A DNA stretch of 64,000 nt, from assembly GCA_917880885.1 (NCBI GenBank), contig OU862910.1, positions 50,707,285 through 50,771,284 of the forward strand, given 5' to 3'. The notes beneath the pieces were generated by a model. It ran no database searches and was not told where the DNA came from. It saw only the letters and a list, made by a program, of their open reading frames with translations. Source of the DNA: Limnephilus marmoratus. Its lineage: Eukaryota; Arthropoda; Insecta; Trichoptera; Limnephilidae. Made by a program: the position numbers and the translations under genes. Position 1 is the stretch's first letter. Each line of letters opens with the position of its first letter. This document shows, piece by piece, positions 57,501-64,000 of this stretch.

Positions 57501-60500
57501 TGTTATAATTGTAGATCGTAGTTGTAAGCCAGTAATATAATTCACAAGCTATAAGACTTATATGAAAGTCACTAGTTATAATTGTAAATCTTTGCTGTAA
57601 GCCAGTAATATTAATTCATTTATATATTTATTTGTACAGCGCCACTGAGGTGATTTTTCACAAAGACGATTATTGGCTATTTGAGGCTAGTAGCAATGTG
57701 AATGGTCGAAGAAGTCAGGGACGCCTGAAGAAGACATGGCACGATCAAGTGAATCAGATACTTGAGTCGGGCCATGTCAAGAGTCAGAATAATAGAAGAG
57801 TGTGTATGAGACGATGATGAATGTGAATGAGGTAAAGAGTGTGTGCCAAGACCGAGTTGTTTGGCAGTCCGTCCTCTCTGCCTACCCCTGCGGAGAAACG
57901 GCGTGATGGTTAGTTAGTTAGTTACTAGCGATTTAAGCGCATTTTATCCCGCTAATTTGCGAAAAAATATTTTTATTACCGTTGTATTCTGGTTCAGAGT
58001 AATATCACAATAAAACTACGTTGATTTTATCCCATACTTAGTGTAATTACTATCACTTAAACACAAATAAAAAATATATTTATTTAAAGTTGTTTAATTT
58101 CATGTAATATAACGCTTAAAGCGGTACCACACGCGCAGATAAAATATGTGGCTTGGCCTATTTCAGCATATTGCTCGCCATTGGGAATGTACGGCGAGCG
58201 ATATGCCGAAATACGCCAGGCCACATCTTTTAAGCAGCGTCGGGCACAGGTCTTATGTTATATTATACTTATACTGACTTCGCGATCTCATTAAACACTA
58301 TTATAGTAACTAAATGTTTAAAAGTGATTAAAATTACTCCACTTTTTTAGAGGTCTTTAAGTGGGCAAGCACTTTAAATTATTTCAAAATATAATTTGTA
58401 CTACAACGTTCTTCATTGATAAAGTGATGCTACTGATACATCACGAAGAATTTTCGTGAAGGGAAGACATAAAAAAATTATAATAGGTGGTGCATTATTT
58501 TGAAGGAGAAACAACTTCCATACAAGAAAAAAGTACCTTCTGTTGACGTTTTTCTGTAGAAGCGATAAGTATCTACGTCGAAATTCATTAATTTTACACG
58601 CTGAAAAGGGCTATTAAAACTACAGGTGGCGTTGAAGGAGTGCGAAATTTTCAACAGCGACACATAATATTTACGGAAACCTCCATAAAACTTGGAACTT
58701 TTCGTTGGATAAAATATAAATCACTAGAAAATAATACAATACAGTTTTCTGGAACCATGTAATACGGACTCTGAACTCTTGTCCGAACATCGTAGACAGA
58801 AAAGTAAGTCTTGCAAGCGGTCTTTATAAAAAAGGTCCAGTTAACGCCAGCAACCGAAAGATATGCTCTTTAACTCAGTCGACCTTTTTTATAAATTATT
58901 CTATCTCCCCGGGTGTTGATTTAATTTACTTAATTCAACAAACTCTAGTCTTCCGTCTCTTTTGAACTAGTACGTTTTGGCGTTAAATTTACGAAATGCA
59001 CTGTTTATCGCAAATATGTTTCGGTTGGGTAAAAAAATTCTGTATGAACGCGCGCGGGGTTGTAGCAAATGACATTTTTTACGTGTTAATTTTGTAATAA
59101 AACTGTGTGTTTTTCAGCCGTTTTCTAATATTATAAAGTTATAGGTATAAAAAACTATTTAAACAGATTACTATACCTTATGTACGGCCGCAAACCAATA
59201 ATTCATCCCAATATTAAAAAGCATAACGTGTAGAAAGCGTTTTATTCGATAATATTGAAAATAACGCCATCTATCGGTGTGAAGTTTCTAAATATATTTT
59301 GAGAATACCCTTAACTATTAAATGGCACAACCAGTAAAAACTTAGTATACTTATAGGTATTTAATCCACAAAAAAAAACACTGTTTTTTTTTTGGTACAG
59401 AATACATTTTTGGAATTTTTCACCAGCATTTGGTTCCTTAGAACGGGCAATCTGCCTAGCTAGGAACTAATATAGACAAACAAGACATAATAACACTTGT
59501 ATACATTTTAATATTTACAGTTATTTTGAAATATTATTATTATGTTATATTTGCGGTATAAATGTATCTTATGTAATAAATAAATAAATAAATGGTGTTA
59601 GAAAGAGAAAACACGGTGCTTTATATTCATATCTAAAAATGAATCACAAAATAATTAAAATGTAAGCCTTTATGAATCCAAAGTTTCACGCCACAATTTG
59701 AAAAAAAATGAAGTAATTTGGGAATTTTTTAGTTATTACTTTCACATGAAATGACAAAAAAGAGAGTTAACAAAATATGCGTGATTTATTATTTTCATTT
59801 TAGTTAGAAAAAATGTAAGGTGAACATTTTTAAAACTTTTTTATGTTTGCATTCAAATTTTTATATTTCAAAAATTATATGTTTATTTCGAATTATAAAA
59901 TTTGAAAGCGTTCAGAAATTCTCGATTTATTTGGATTTAATTGCAAAGCTGAAATATTTTGATCTCCCATAAAAACAGGCTTGAGACCGGAGTTGTTAAA
60001 GGCATAATGCAAGGCTTGGGTTCGGACTTTTAAATGGCGCCGAAATGACAAAAATTTTTGATTCTTATTAAAAATGATCGGCTGAAGAGGAATCAATTTA
60101 CGATCTATTTTTAAAAATTGTTATAGTTTTAATCAATGTTAACAACATCATTGACTCACAGACTTTGTCTAGTGAGGTAGGTAAAAGAAAAGTATGTAAA
60201 TAAATAAACGCCCGTATCGCCGGCACTGAAACTGAACTGATCATTCAAATAATAAAAAAAGTCTTACAATGCAGATGTATCCTATGGCGATCTTGGGAAT
60301 GGACAGTTGGGTGAACTGGCCGAGAATGTCGTTCAAGGTGGAGGTTGAGAAAGCATAAAACTCGTAACCCTGGTATTCGGTATTGGTTTCCATAAATTTG
60401 TGTATTTCCTGAGAACAAAATAAAAATAATTGTAGTAAACAATAAATAACACAAAATTTTCAAAAAGTAATGCATTTTCCTGTGGTACATATTTATTTTG

Positions 60501-61761
60501 TATCGAAAAAGTCGCTTGGAAATTAAGGAGAAAATCGAATGGTTTTTAATTTTTTTTTTTTTCAAAATACTTAAATAATAAGTTTTAATAATTTTTGGTC
60601 CATGAAAAATAACAACCTAAAACATTCTGTTCTGGAAAATTTGATTCAAATCAGAATATTGGAATCAAATTCACCATACGTGCTTGAGATGAGGAGCTTA
60701 GGTTAGGTAAGGTTACATAAAGTTAAATTAGGTTCTTCTTCTTGTGCCCTGTCCGTTCAACGGACGTTGGCTATCATGTTGGCTAAGCGGACTTTGCTTA
60801 CTGCGGCCCGGAACAATTCCATGGTAGACTGGCCAAACCACTGTCTCAGGTTTTTCAGCCACGAGGTTCTCCTTCCAGGGCCCCGTCTTCCGGCAATCTT
60901 TCCCTACATTATGAGATGCAGCATCTCATACTTCTCTGGATGTCTCATCACATGTCCAAGATATTGAAGTTTTCGGATTTTTATAGTTTTAATTACTTCC
61001 TTTTCTTTATTCATCCGAACCATAACATCTTCATTTGTAACCCTGTCTATCCAGCTTATTTTAAGTATTCTTCTGTAGATCCACATCTCGAAATGCCTCA
61101 AGTCGCCTAATTAGTTCTTCAGTAAGCGTCCATGCTTCCATTCCATAAAATAATATTGAAAACACGTAGCATCTGGCCATTCGCATTCGTAATCCAAGGT
61201 TGAGTTCATGACTGCAGAACATTTTTTTCATGCGGATAAAGGTTGCACGAGCTTGCTCAATGCGGTATTTGATTTCAACTTAGGTTAAGTAAAGTTATAT
61301 CAGAGGAAAATACTGCACTTTATGGCTGCTACGGGTACAGTTCAACAGAGTTTTCCAGATTGCGGCATGCAGACTGAAGATAGTCAAACTCTAATAGAAG
61401 ACACCAGAAGAAAAAGAAGCTTAGGTTAGGTTAAGTTAGGTCAGGTTAAGTCATAGAAGTAAAAGAAGCTTAGGTTGAGTGTGTAACTCACCTCGGAGAA
61501 CTTGCGCTGCCAGGCGTCCAGCACAGCGGTGGCCTTTTCACGCGACCAGCCCATGTTGTGTACGCGGTAGTGGTTGGCCCAGAAATCATAGAGCTCGCGC
61601 TCAGTCATCAGCTGAACGACGGTCTGCAGGGCGCGGGCTCGCATTAACCCGCCGCTCTTGTTGTGTGAGCCCCCGCCCACTATCAGCTCCTCTGGCCAGT
61701 GCATGTACTTGGCTGCGAAGCCGTAGCAGCCGCCAGACAGCTCGGCAGCCACATCCGGAGG
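46621..61761 (-). CDS. ptc: patched, Hedgehog receptor, 3' nine exons (5' part outside window)
   Basis: Patched is a 12-span RND-type membrane protein that represses Smoothened until it binds Hedgehog, probably by moving sterols. Nine exons, all with AG/GT borders and matching phases, give 1,085 codons ending in TAA at 46621: 61492-61761, 60268-60408, 54756-54885, 53655-53914, 50977-51225, 49420-49572, 48227-49276, 47620-47862 and 46621-47382. Diagnostic features are the GGC-GF-KYMHW block in the first extracellular domain, the sterol-sensing domain with GVDD in TM4 and LIPIPALR after TM5, GVHFTVH in TM10, LALEHMFAPV before TM11 and LEHPDRISTPSP in the tail. The first exon here aligns to roughly residue 380 of vertebrate PTCH1, so the start, TM1 and most of extracellular domain 1 lie to the right of this window. 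Insertions sit only in introns and flanks; no exon is broken, so the gene looks functional. Confidence 0.96.
47620..47862 (-). CDS. ptc: ptc exon: TM11 and TM12
   Basis: 243 bp, 81 codons, phase 0 (acceptor ttcaacag, donor gtaatt). It starts SFVTSIGGRERRTK, then LALEHMFAPVVHGALTSL, TM11 and TM12 (ALIAIGLVNGLLFFPVILS), ending VGPSAE. The LALEHMFAPV segment is nearly invariant in Patched proteins. Confidence 0.95.
48227..49276 (-). CDS. ptc: ptc exon: TM7, extracellular domain 2, TM8-TM10
   Basis: 1,050 bp, 350 codons, phase 0, the largest exon. TM7 is VLSVLALIVILIASVWGAT. Extracellular domain 2 follows with GLELTDIVP, FYSMYAVTQDNFEYP, an NAT sequon and the RELCSKFEVKGLANFPSGIPF-type segment near its end. 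TM8, TM9 and TM10 then follow. TM10 reads GMGVHFTVH; vertebrate Patched has Glu where His is found here. From memory, fly Patched also has His. The next exon supplies SFVTSIG. Confidence 0.96.
49420..49572 (-). CDS. ptc: ptc exon: end of middle loop, lead-in to TM7
   Basis: 153 bp, 51 codons, phase 0 (acceptor tattttag, donor gtatgt). The first half is acidic and poorly conserved (DLWRDSSKEPLDIEASKE); the second half, CLSLSLTRFARNCYAPFILKPSVK, matches the conserved membrane-proximal end of the middle loop. Confidence 0.94.
49857..49970. repeat. Hairpin repeat in a ptc intron, relative of the 1132-1294 insertion
   Basis: acgttttggaca gcgttag tgtccaaaacgt is a perfect 12-bp stem inside arms of about 40 bp (tacctcctt / aaggaggta). 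The right half matches the 163-bp insertion in copy 1 of the DNA transposon. Confidence 0.7.
50296..50873 (+). mobile_element. hAT transposon remnant in a ptc intron
   Basis: Ends taagggtcgaccgaga and its reverse complement. Flanks acaaaagg (50288-50295) and tcaaaagg (50874-50881) are a 7/8 target duplication. Inside, a frame-shifted frame gives FLSAPPTSVASEQLFSRAG, RRQLFEGENAEKLLFMYYN, the C-terminal dimerisation region of hAT transposases. The rest of the enzyme is deleted. Several cggtctcgg repeats lie just inside the ends. Confidence 0.88.
50977..51225 (-). CDS. ptc: ptc exon: TM6 and first part of the middle cytoplasmic loop
   Basis: 249 bp, 83 codons, phase 0. It starts AAILLLFNLASMLLVYPAMISLD, matching the conserved TM6 and end of the sterol-sensing domain, followed by a basic RRR cluster and the middle intracellular loop through RVHTVTGQVDKEK. 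The acceptor is ttttctag and the donor gtatgt. GC content is clearly above that of the surrounding introns. Confidence 0.94.
51463..51652. mobile_element. MITE with C-runs in a ptc intron
   Basis: Ends agggaacgtacccatactac and gtagtatgggtaagttccct are inverted repeats of about 25 bp with one mismatch. The interior has C-runs at about 51510-51547 and 51605-51618. Confidence 0.75.
51653..52736. other. ptc intron sequence, AT-rich
   Basis: No exon or strong repeat. gacatatcaa-tt-tgc words recur at about 51744, 52063 and 52141, of unknown meaning. Confidence 0.35.
52737..53152 (-). mobile_element. TTAA-flanked MITE, copy 5, in a ptc intron
   Basis: TTAA at 52733-52736 and 53153-53156. Ends ggctctgcaaccgggc and cgggttgcgggccc. 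This is the best-bounded copy, 416 bp, without a coding frame. Confidence 0.82.
53222..53359. repeat. Foldback in a ptc intron
   Basis: ataatgaataaaaaatcact...ttaaaccactatt is mirrored by aatagtggtttaaac...agtgattttttattcattat: arms of about 38 bp, nearly perfect. The centre has acaacaatgttgt. Confidence 0.75.
53655..53914 (-). CDS. ptc: ptc exon: TM4 and TM5 with the GVDD motif
   Basis: 260 bp, two bases plus 86 codons, ending in phase 0 at CLQ before gtaaat. TM4 holds PFLALGLGVDDMFLFTHAY; the Asp pair is the RND-type acidic motif needed in Patched for its ion-coupled activity. TM5 runs to LIPIPALRVFCLQ. The TM4-TM5 loop has Cys residues flanking DNRNSET, as in other Patched proteins. Confidence 0.95.
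53985..54185. repeat. Decayed relative of the 30508 MITE in a ptc intron
   Basis: taacattttagttgccgataaaaa, gcactgaccgaaaaaa, gatgtagaattttgtacta and gagtttctggaca match 30740-30885. The left end is missing. Confidence 0.6.
54256..54526. mobile_element. MITE with C-runs in a ptc intron
   Basis: Ends aggggtcggcaattaatcac and its mirror gtgattaatggacgacccct (about 24 bp, two to three mismatches). C-rich interior. Same design as 51463-51652 but different ends. Confidence 0.75.
54756..54885 (-). CDS. ptc: ptc exon: TM2 end and TM3 (sterol-sensing domain)
   Basis: 130 bp, 43 codons plus one base, between a tgattgcag acceptor and a gtatg donor. It encodes LVYVAASLV (rest of TM2), a short loop with KSQAGIGVAG, and TM3 (LLSITVIAGLGFCAIL). 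The single extra G pairs with the first two bases of the next exon to make Gly, which confirms this junction. Confidence 0.94.
55040..55600 (+). mobile_element. LINE RT-ORF C-terminal remnant in a ptc intron
   Basis: Plus-strand translation with breaks: LKWKYHIDNLTRVRKLIHIFF, ILTYGCIGWGASG, PLVKAQKSIIRVIMRKPY, FNVLDVRQNYITKG. Same domain type as the 41.2-kb element, but diverged. Confidence 0.7.
56455..56705 (+). repeat. SINE B, variant subfamily, in a ptc intron
   Basis: Matches the 32832 variant (gtccgtcactcctggaccc, cttcccagaacatcctctcc) and ends gacataagccctgaaggaaattattttcct without a poly(A). Confidence 0.62.
56925..57060 (-). repeat. SINE B 5'-part fragment in a ptc intron
   Basis: Reverse strand: cctgctaagtcgtcaaacataatgaacc, ggttcccggggcggcggtaccc. 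Only the body's first third remains. Confidence 0.58.
57632..57905 (+). mobile_element. LINE 3' end in a ptc intron
   Basis: Frame reads NVNGRRSQGRLKKTWHDQVN, SGHVKSQNNRRVCMRR, then after a stop MNVNEVKSVCQDRVVWQS and AYPCGETA, the usual end of an insect non-LTR ORF2 (DQI-DVL-GQVKS-RNRRACM type), ending with the cggagaaacggcgtgatg-like 3' end. Confidence 0.7.
58141..58231. repeat. Hairpin with pre-miRNA-like geometry in a ptc intron
   Basis: Arms of 39 nt (58141-58179 and 58193-58231, atgtggc-tggc-tatttc-gcatat-gctcgcc) with about five mismatches around a 13-nt loop. It could be a short MITE or a hairpin RNA. Confidence 0.65.
60268..60408 (-). CDS. ptc: ptc exon: end of extracellular domain 1 and start of TM2
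   Basis: 141 bp, 47 codons, phase 0 at both ends (acceptor ttctcag, donor gtaaga). The product runs from EIHKFMETN through FSTSTLNDILGQF to IPKIAIGYICI, where the second membrane span begins. The TSTLNDIL segment corresponds to the conserved T-TLDDIL stretch of vertebrate Patched. Confidence 0.94.
60740..61280 (-). mobile_element. LINE RT-ORF remnant in a ptc intron
   Basis: Minus frame (60904-61101) reads EMWIYRRILKISWIDRVTNEDVM, IKTIKIRKLQYLGHVMRHPEKY, followed by GRRGPGRRTSWLKNLRQWF: the C-terminal part of an ORF2 (post-RT region with the L-LGH-MR block). 5'-truncated, with breaks. Confidence 0.75.
61492..61761 (-). CDS. ptc: ptc exon: end of extracellular domain 1
   Basis: 270 bp, 90 codons, phase 0 at both ends. 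It starts PPDVAAELSGGCYGF after an aattccag acceptor and ends AWQRKFSE before gtgagt. It carries the conserved KYMHWPEELIVGG block and an NKS glycosylation sequon. The KYMHW-EELIVGG segment is one of the best conserved parts of Patched extracellular domain 1. The preceding exon is not in the window. Confidence 0.95.
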
Positions 61762-61893
61762 CTGGAATTAAATCAAAATTATAACTATTTTTTCTACATC
61801 TACAAAACGACACTAACTAACGTCATTTAACTCTCTTTAGGTAGGTATAATATAACAAGACGACTTTGCATTTGAAAAAGAATCTTTACTGAA

Positions 61894-61985
61894 CCATAGT
61901 CGAAGTTAGCCACATAGTCAAAGTTAGCCACCTGGTCAATGTTAGCCATATGGTCAAAGTTAGCCACATAGTCAAAGTTAGCCAT
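61894..61985. repeat. 18-bp minisatellite beside a ptc exon
   Basis: Five units of gtcaaagttagccacata with a few changes, about 135 bp upstream of the exon starting at 61761 (minus sense). Confidence 0.8.
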
Positions 61986-62099
61986 CAAAATAAAGCTTGC
62001 TTGAATACTTAAATGGATGCAGCAGATTTACGGAAACGGAATACACAAATAGATTTACAGACAGATCACATTAAAAACGGTCGAGTTAAAACAGGATTT

Positions 62100-62893
62100 G
62101 ACGGCCTCCGTGGTCGCGGGATAAGGCTCTTGATTACAAATCCAGAGGTTGCGGTTTCAAATCTCAGCGTGTGCAATTCAATTTTATTTGATTAATTTGT
62201 GTTATTTCAAAAATATTCATCTATACATATATAAAAATCCAAATATGTTTGTTTCTGGGTTTGTATGTATGGGGCCTATGCGTTGCTAAACCATTCATCC
62301 GATTGCGATGAAACTTTGGGGATTTGATGTGCGCATGCCCGCGATGGTTTCTATATACAATAGTGAGCTCTGGCATCATGAAATTCCAGGTTGCTAAACC
62401 GTTCATCCGATTGCGATTAAATTTTGGGGATTTGATGTGCACATGCCCGCGGTGGTTTCTGTATACAATAGTGAGCTCTGGCATCATGAAATTAGGGGTT
62501 GCTAAACCATTCATTCGATTGCGATGAAACTTTAGTGATTTTATGCAGGGGTGGTGGGGGTGAGGGGTGAGGGAGAGGGGGGAAGGAGGGGGGAGGTGGA
62601 GGAGGCGGAGTGGGAACCCCCCTTACACCATGCGAGCGAAGCCGCGGGAAAAAGCTAGTTTAAAATAATATTACAGTGCATTTGCGGCACGTTTCAGAGT
62701 GGAATATACTCTCATTATCGTCTGGTGCAAAACCATCATTCAGAGTTGAAACATTGCTTGAAATGGCCTTAGGCGTGTTTGACTAGATCTGAATAGCCGG
62801 ATATACCCCACTATCTTCAGCCTCACAATGTAGCCCAATTGGGGATGCCATAGTCTCACTGGCTTCAGATGGTTGGGAGCAGACTCAAAGAAA
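62100..62893 (+). repeat. SINE A split by a Helitron
   Basis: The head (ggcctccgtggtcgcgggataaggc, weak B box gcggtttcaaatctc) and linker run to 62219; the body resumes at 62659 with tttaaaataatatt and ends near ggttgggagcag. Removing 62220-62658 restores the family sequence. Confidence 0.85.
62220..62658 (+). mobile_element. Non-autonomous Helitron inserted in SINE A
   Basis: Starts tctatacatatataaaaatc after A and ends gccgcgggaaaaagctag before T. The empty site attcatttaaaataatat is present in SINE A copies at 2290 and 12603. It holds three diverged copies of gttgctaaacc-ttcatccgattgcgat-aaa. Confidence 0.9.
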
Positions 62894-63074
62894 AATACGA
62901 AAAAAAATTAGATACCGGCGTGTTTCTAAGTTATGCGATAGTTAAATAAAAATATTTTCAAACAAAAAACGTGTTTCGGATACTATGCAGTATTAAATCA
63001 ATTAAAACGTTAAAAAGTAGTGGCACAAGTTTTTTCCCTCATTAGTTACGTGAATGAAGAAGAGAATATAAAAT

Positions 63075-63827
63075 AACTAGTTGACCCGACAAACGTTGTT
63101 CTGCCATATAAATTATTTCTAGTGAATATTTCAGTTGTAAAAAAGAATAACGAATGTATTGTTAGTGTGCGGGGATGGAATGTGAAAAGGAATGGAGCGC
63201 TGTAGACGATGACCGCCGATAAAAACAAAAAAAAACACCAACTAAAGTAGGAAAATGAAATAAAGAAAATCAATTTGAATTTCGAAGAGCAATTGAGTGT
63301 ACGATATTTTTTGTCAGTCCGTCTTTAGCCAACACAAATAATCTCAATGGTTTGCCCACGCGAGAACATGATGCTGAATGAAATGTCAAAATGACGCGAC
63401 GCTTCTCGTGAATGTCTTGCGCATGTGTGGATGAAATTTCGATGAGGCGGACGTAGCGCCATCTGTCATTCAATAACATAAATAATTTCGTTCTGTTTGA
63501 AATACGAAAGACAGTTAAATTTGTTCATTCAAAAAAACTAAAATTGCGATTAAAAAATGGGAGGATGGGGGTAGGAGGGTTAATATTTGGGGTTATAGGT
63601 ATGTTTTAATGCCAAATAAAAAAAAAAAAACTAAAAAAAAATTGTCCAAAAAATTGATTTTTTTCAGGATAGGGACACCCTAATCACCTAGCGGTATGAA
63701 ATATACTTTGAAACCGATTCTCATACCTACCAAATATGTAAACATAAAAAATTTCATAAAAATCGGTCAAGCCGTTTCGGAGGAGTGCGACCACAAACAC
63801 CGTGACACTAGATTTTTATACATAAGA
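63075..63827 (-). mobile_element. Non-autonomous Helitron, both ends visible
   Basis: Minus-strand 5' end TCTTATGTATAAAAATC (63827) preceded by A; 3' end TTGTCGGGTCAACTAG (63075) followed by T. 753 bp, no helicase or Rep frame. Pair of the element at 31535-32008. Confidence 0.78.
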
Positions 63828-64000
63828 TGTATGATTAAGGCAACGCATCATTATTTATTTACCAATCTAAAAACTTATATACCATCAAACATACTAATTT
63901 ATCTTGTAAATATTCCTGCGTAATGTAATGTAATACGTAAAACAATGATTTTTTTTTTAAATTATTGGAATTCATTGTGGAAACCAAACGATAAAGTGGG

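Larger units (their letters stand above)
54886..60267. other. ptc: Largest ptc intron in the window (5.4 kb)
   Basis: Contains LINE remnants at 55040-55600 and 57632-57905, SINE B fragments at 56455-56705 and 56925-57060, a GC-rich triplet (gcgcggg repeats) at 55921-55945 and a hairpin at 58141-58231. 58232-60267 is AT-rich with nothing recognised. Confidence 0.6.
61986..64000. other. ptc: ptc intron, upstream side; no exon found
   Basis: Filled with SINE A (62100-62893), two Helitrons (62220-62658 and 63075-63827) and AT-rich sequence. No frame resembles the earlier extracellular domain or TM1 of Patched. Confidence 0.55.

Overview
The window is a stretch of a transposon-rich, AT-rich animal genome, most likely an insect and probably a lepidopteran. 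The evidence is spliced GT-AG genes, a Patched protein whose cytoplasmic tail has insect-type motifs, many Helitron-like elements ending in CTAG, mariner, hAT and TTAA-flanked elements, tRNA-derived SINEs and degenerate TTAGG tracts. The species cannot be named from this sequence.

The one recognisable host gene is patched (ptc), the Hedgehog receptor, on the minus strand between 61761 and 46621. Nine exons with canonical splice sites join without a frame break into the last 1,085 codons of the protein: the end of the first extracellular domain, the sterol-sensing domain, the middle loop, the second extracellular domain, the second RND half and a cytoplasmic tail. The first exons (start codon, first membrane segment, most of the first extracellular domain) are not found up to 64000 and must lie beyond the right edge. 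The tail ends in a long Arg-Asp/Arg-Glu region and shows no PPxY motif.

A second host gene is represented by one probable first coding exon on the minus strand (33584-33669 or a longer start). It encodes a signal peptide and ends at a good donor site; I could not find its next exon or name it. A CpG-rich block with YY1-, E2F- and NRF1-like sites at 35268-35311 is a candidate promoter for it.

The rest, about 1-33 kb and 36-46 kb plus the ptc introns, is layered repeats. They comprise two tRNA-headed SINE families (A and B), several 5'-truncated non-LTR retrotransposons, a Penelope-like fragment with a GIY-YIG-type remnant, an internally deleted mariner with perfect 31-bp inverted repeats, hAT elements with 8-bp target duplications, TTAA-flanked MITEs, Helitrons and several foldbacks. 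Insertions inside other repeats give empty-site comparisons within the window, which fix several Helitron and hAT boundaries to the base. SINE B carries the same 3' end as a LINE family at 6.5-7.2 kb and 40.0-40.3 kb, suggesting a SINE-LINE partnership. I saw no CRISPR, no convincing functional tRNA or rRNA, and no exotic gene system; the less ordinary items are the ptc tail, two inverted arrays of a 27-bp repeat, and several hairpins.
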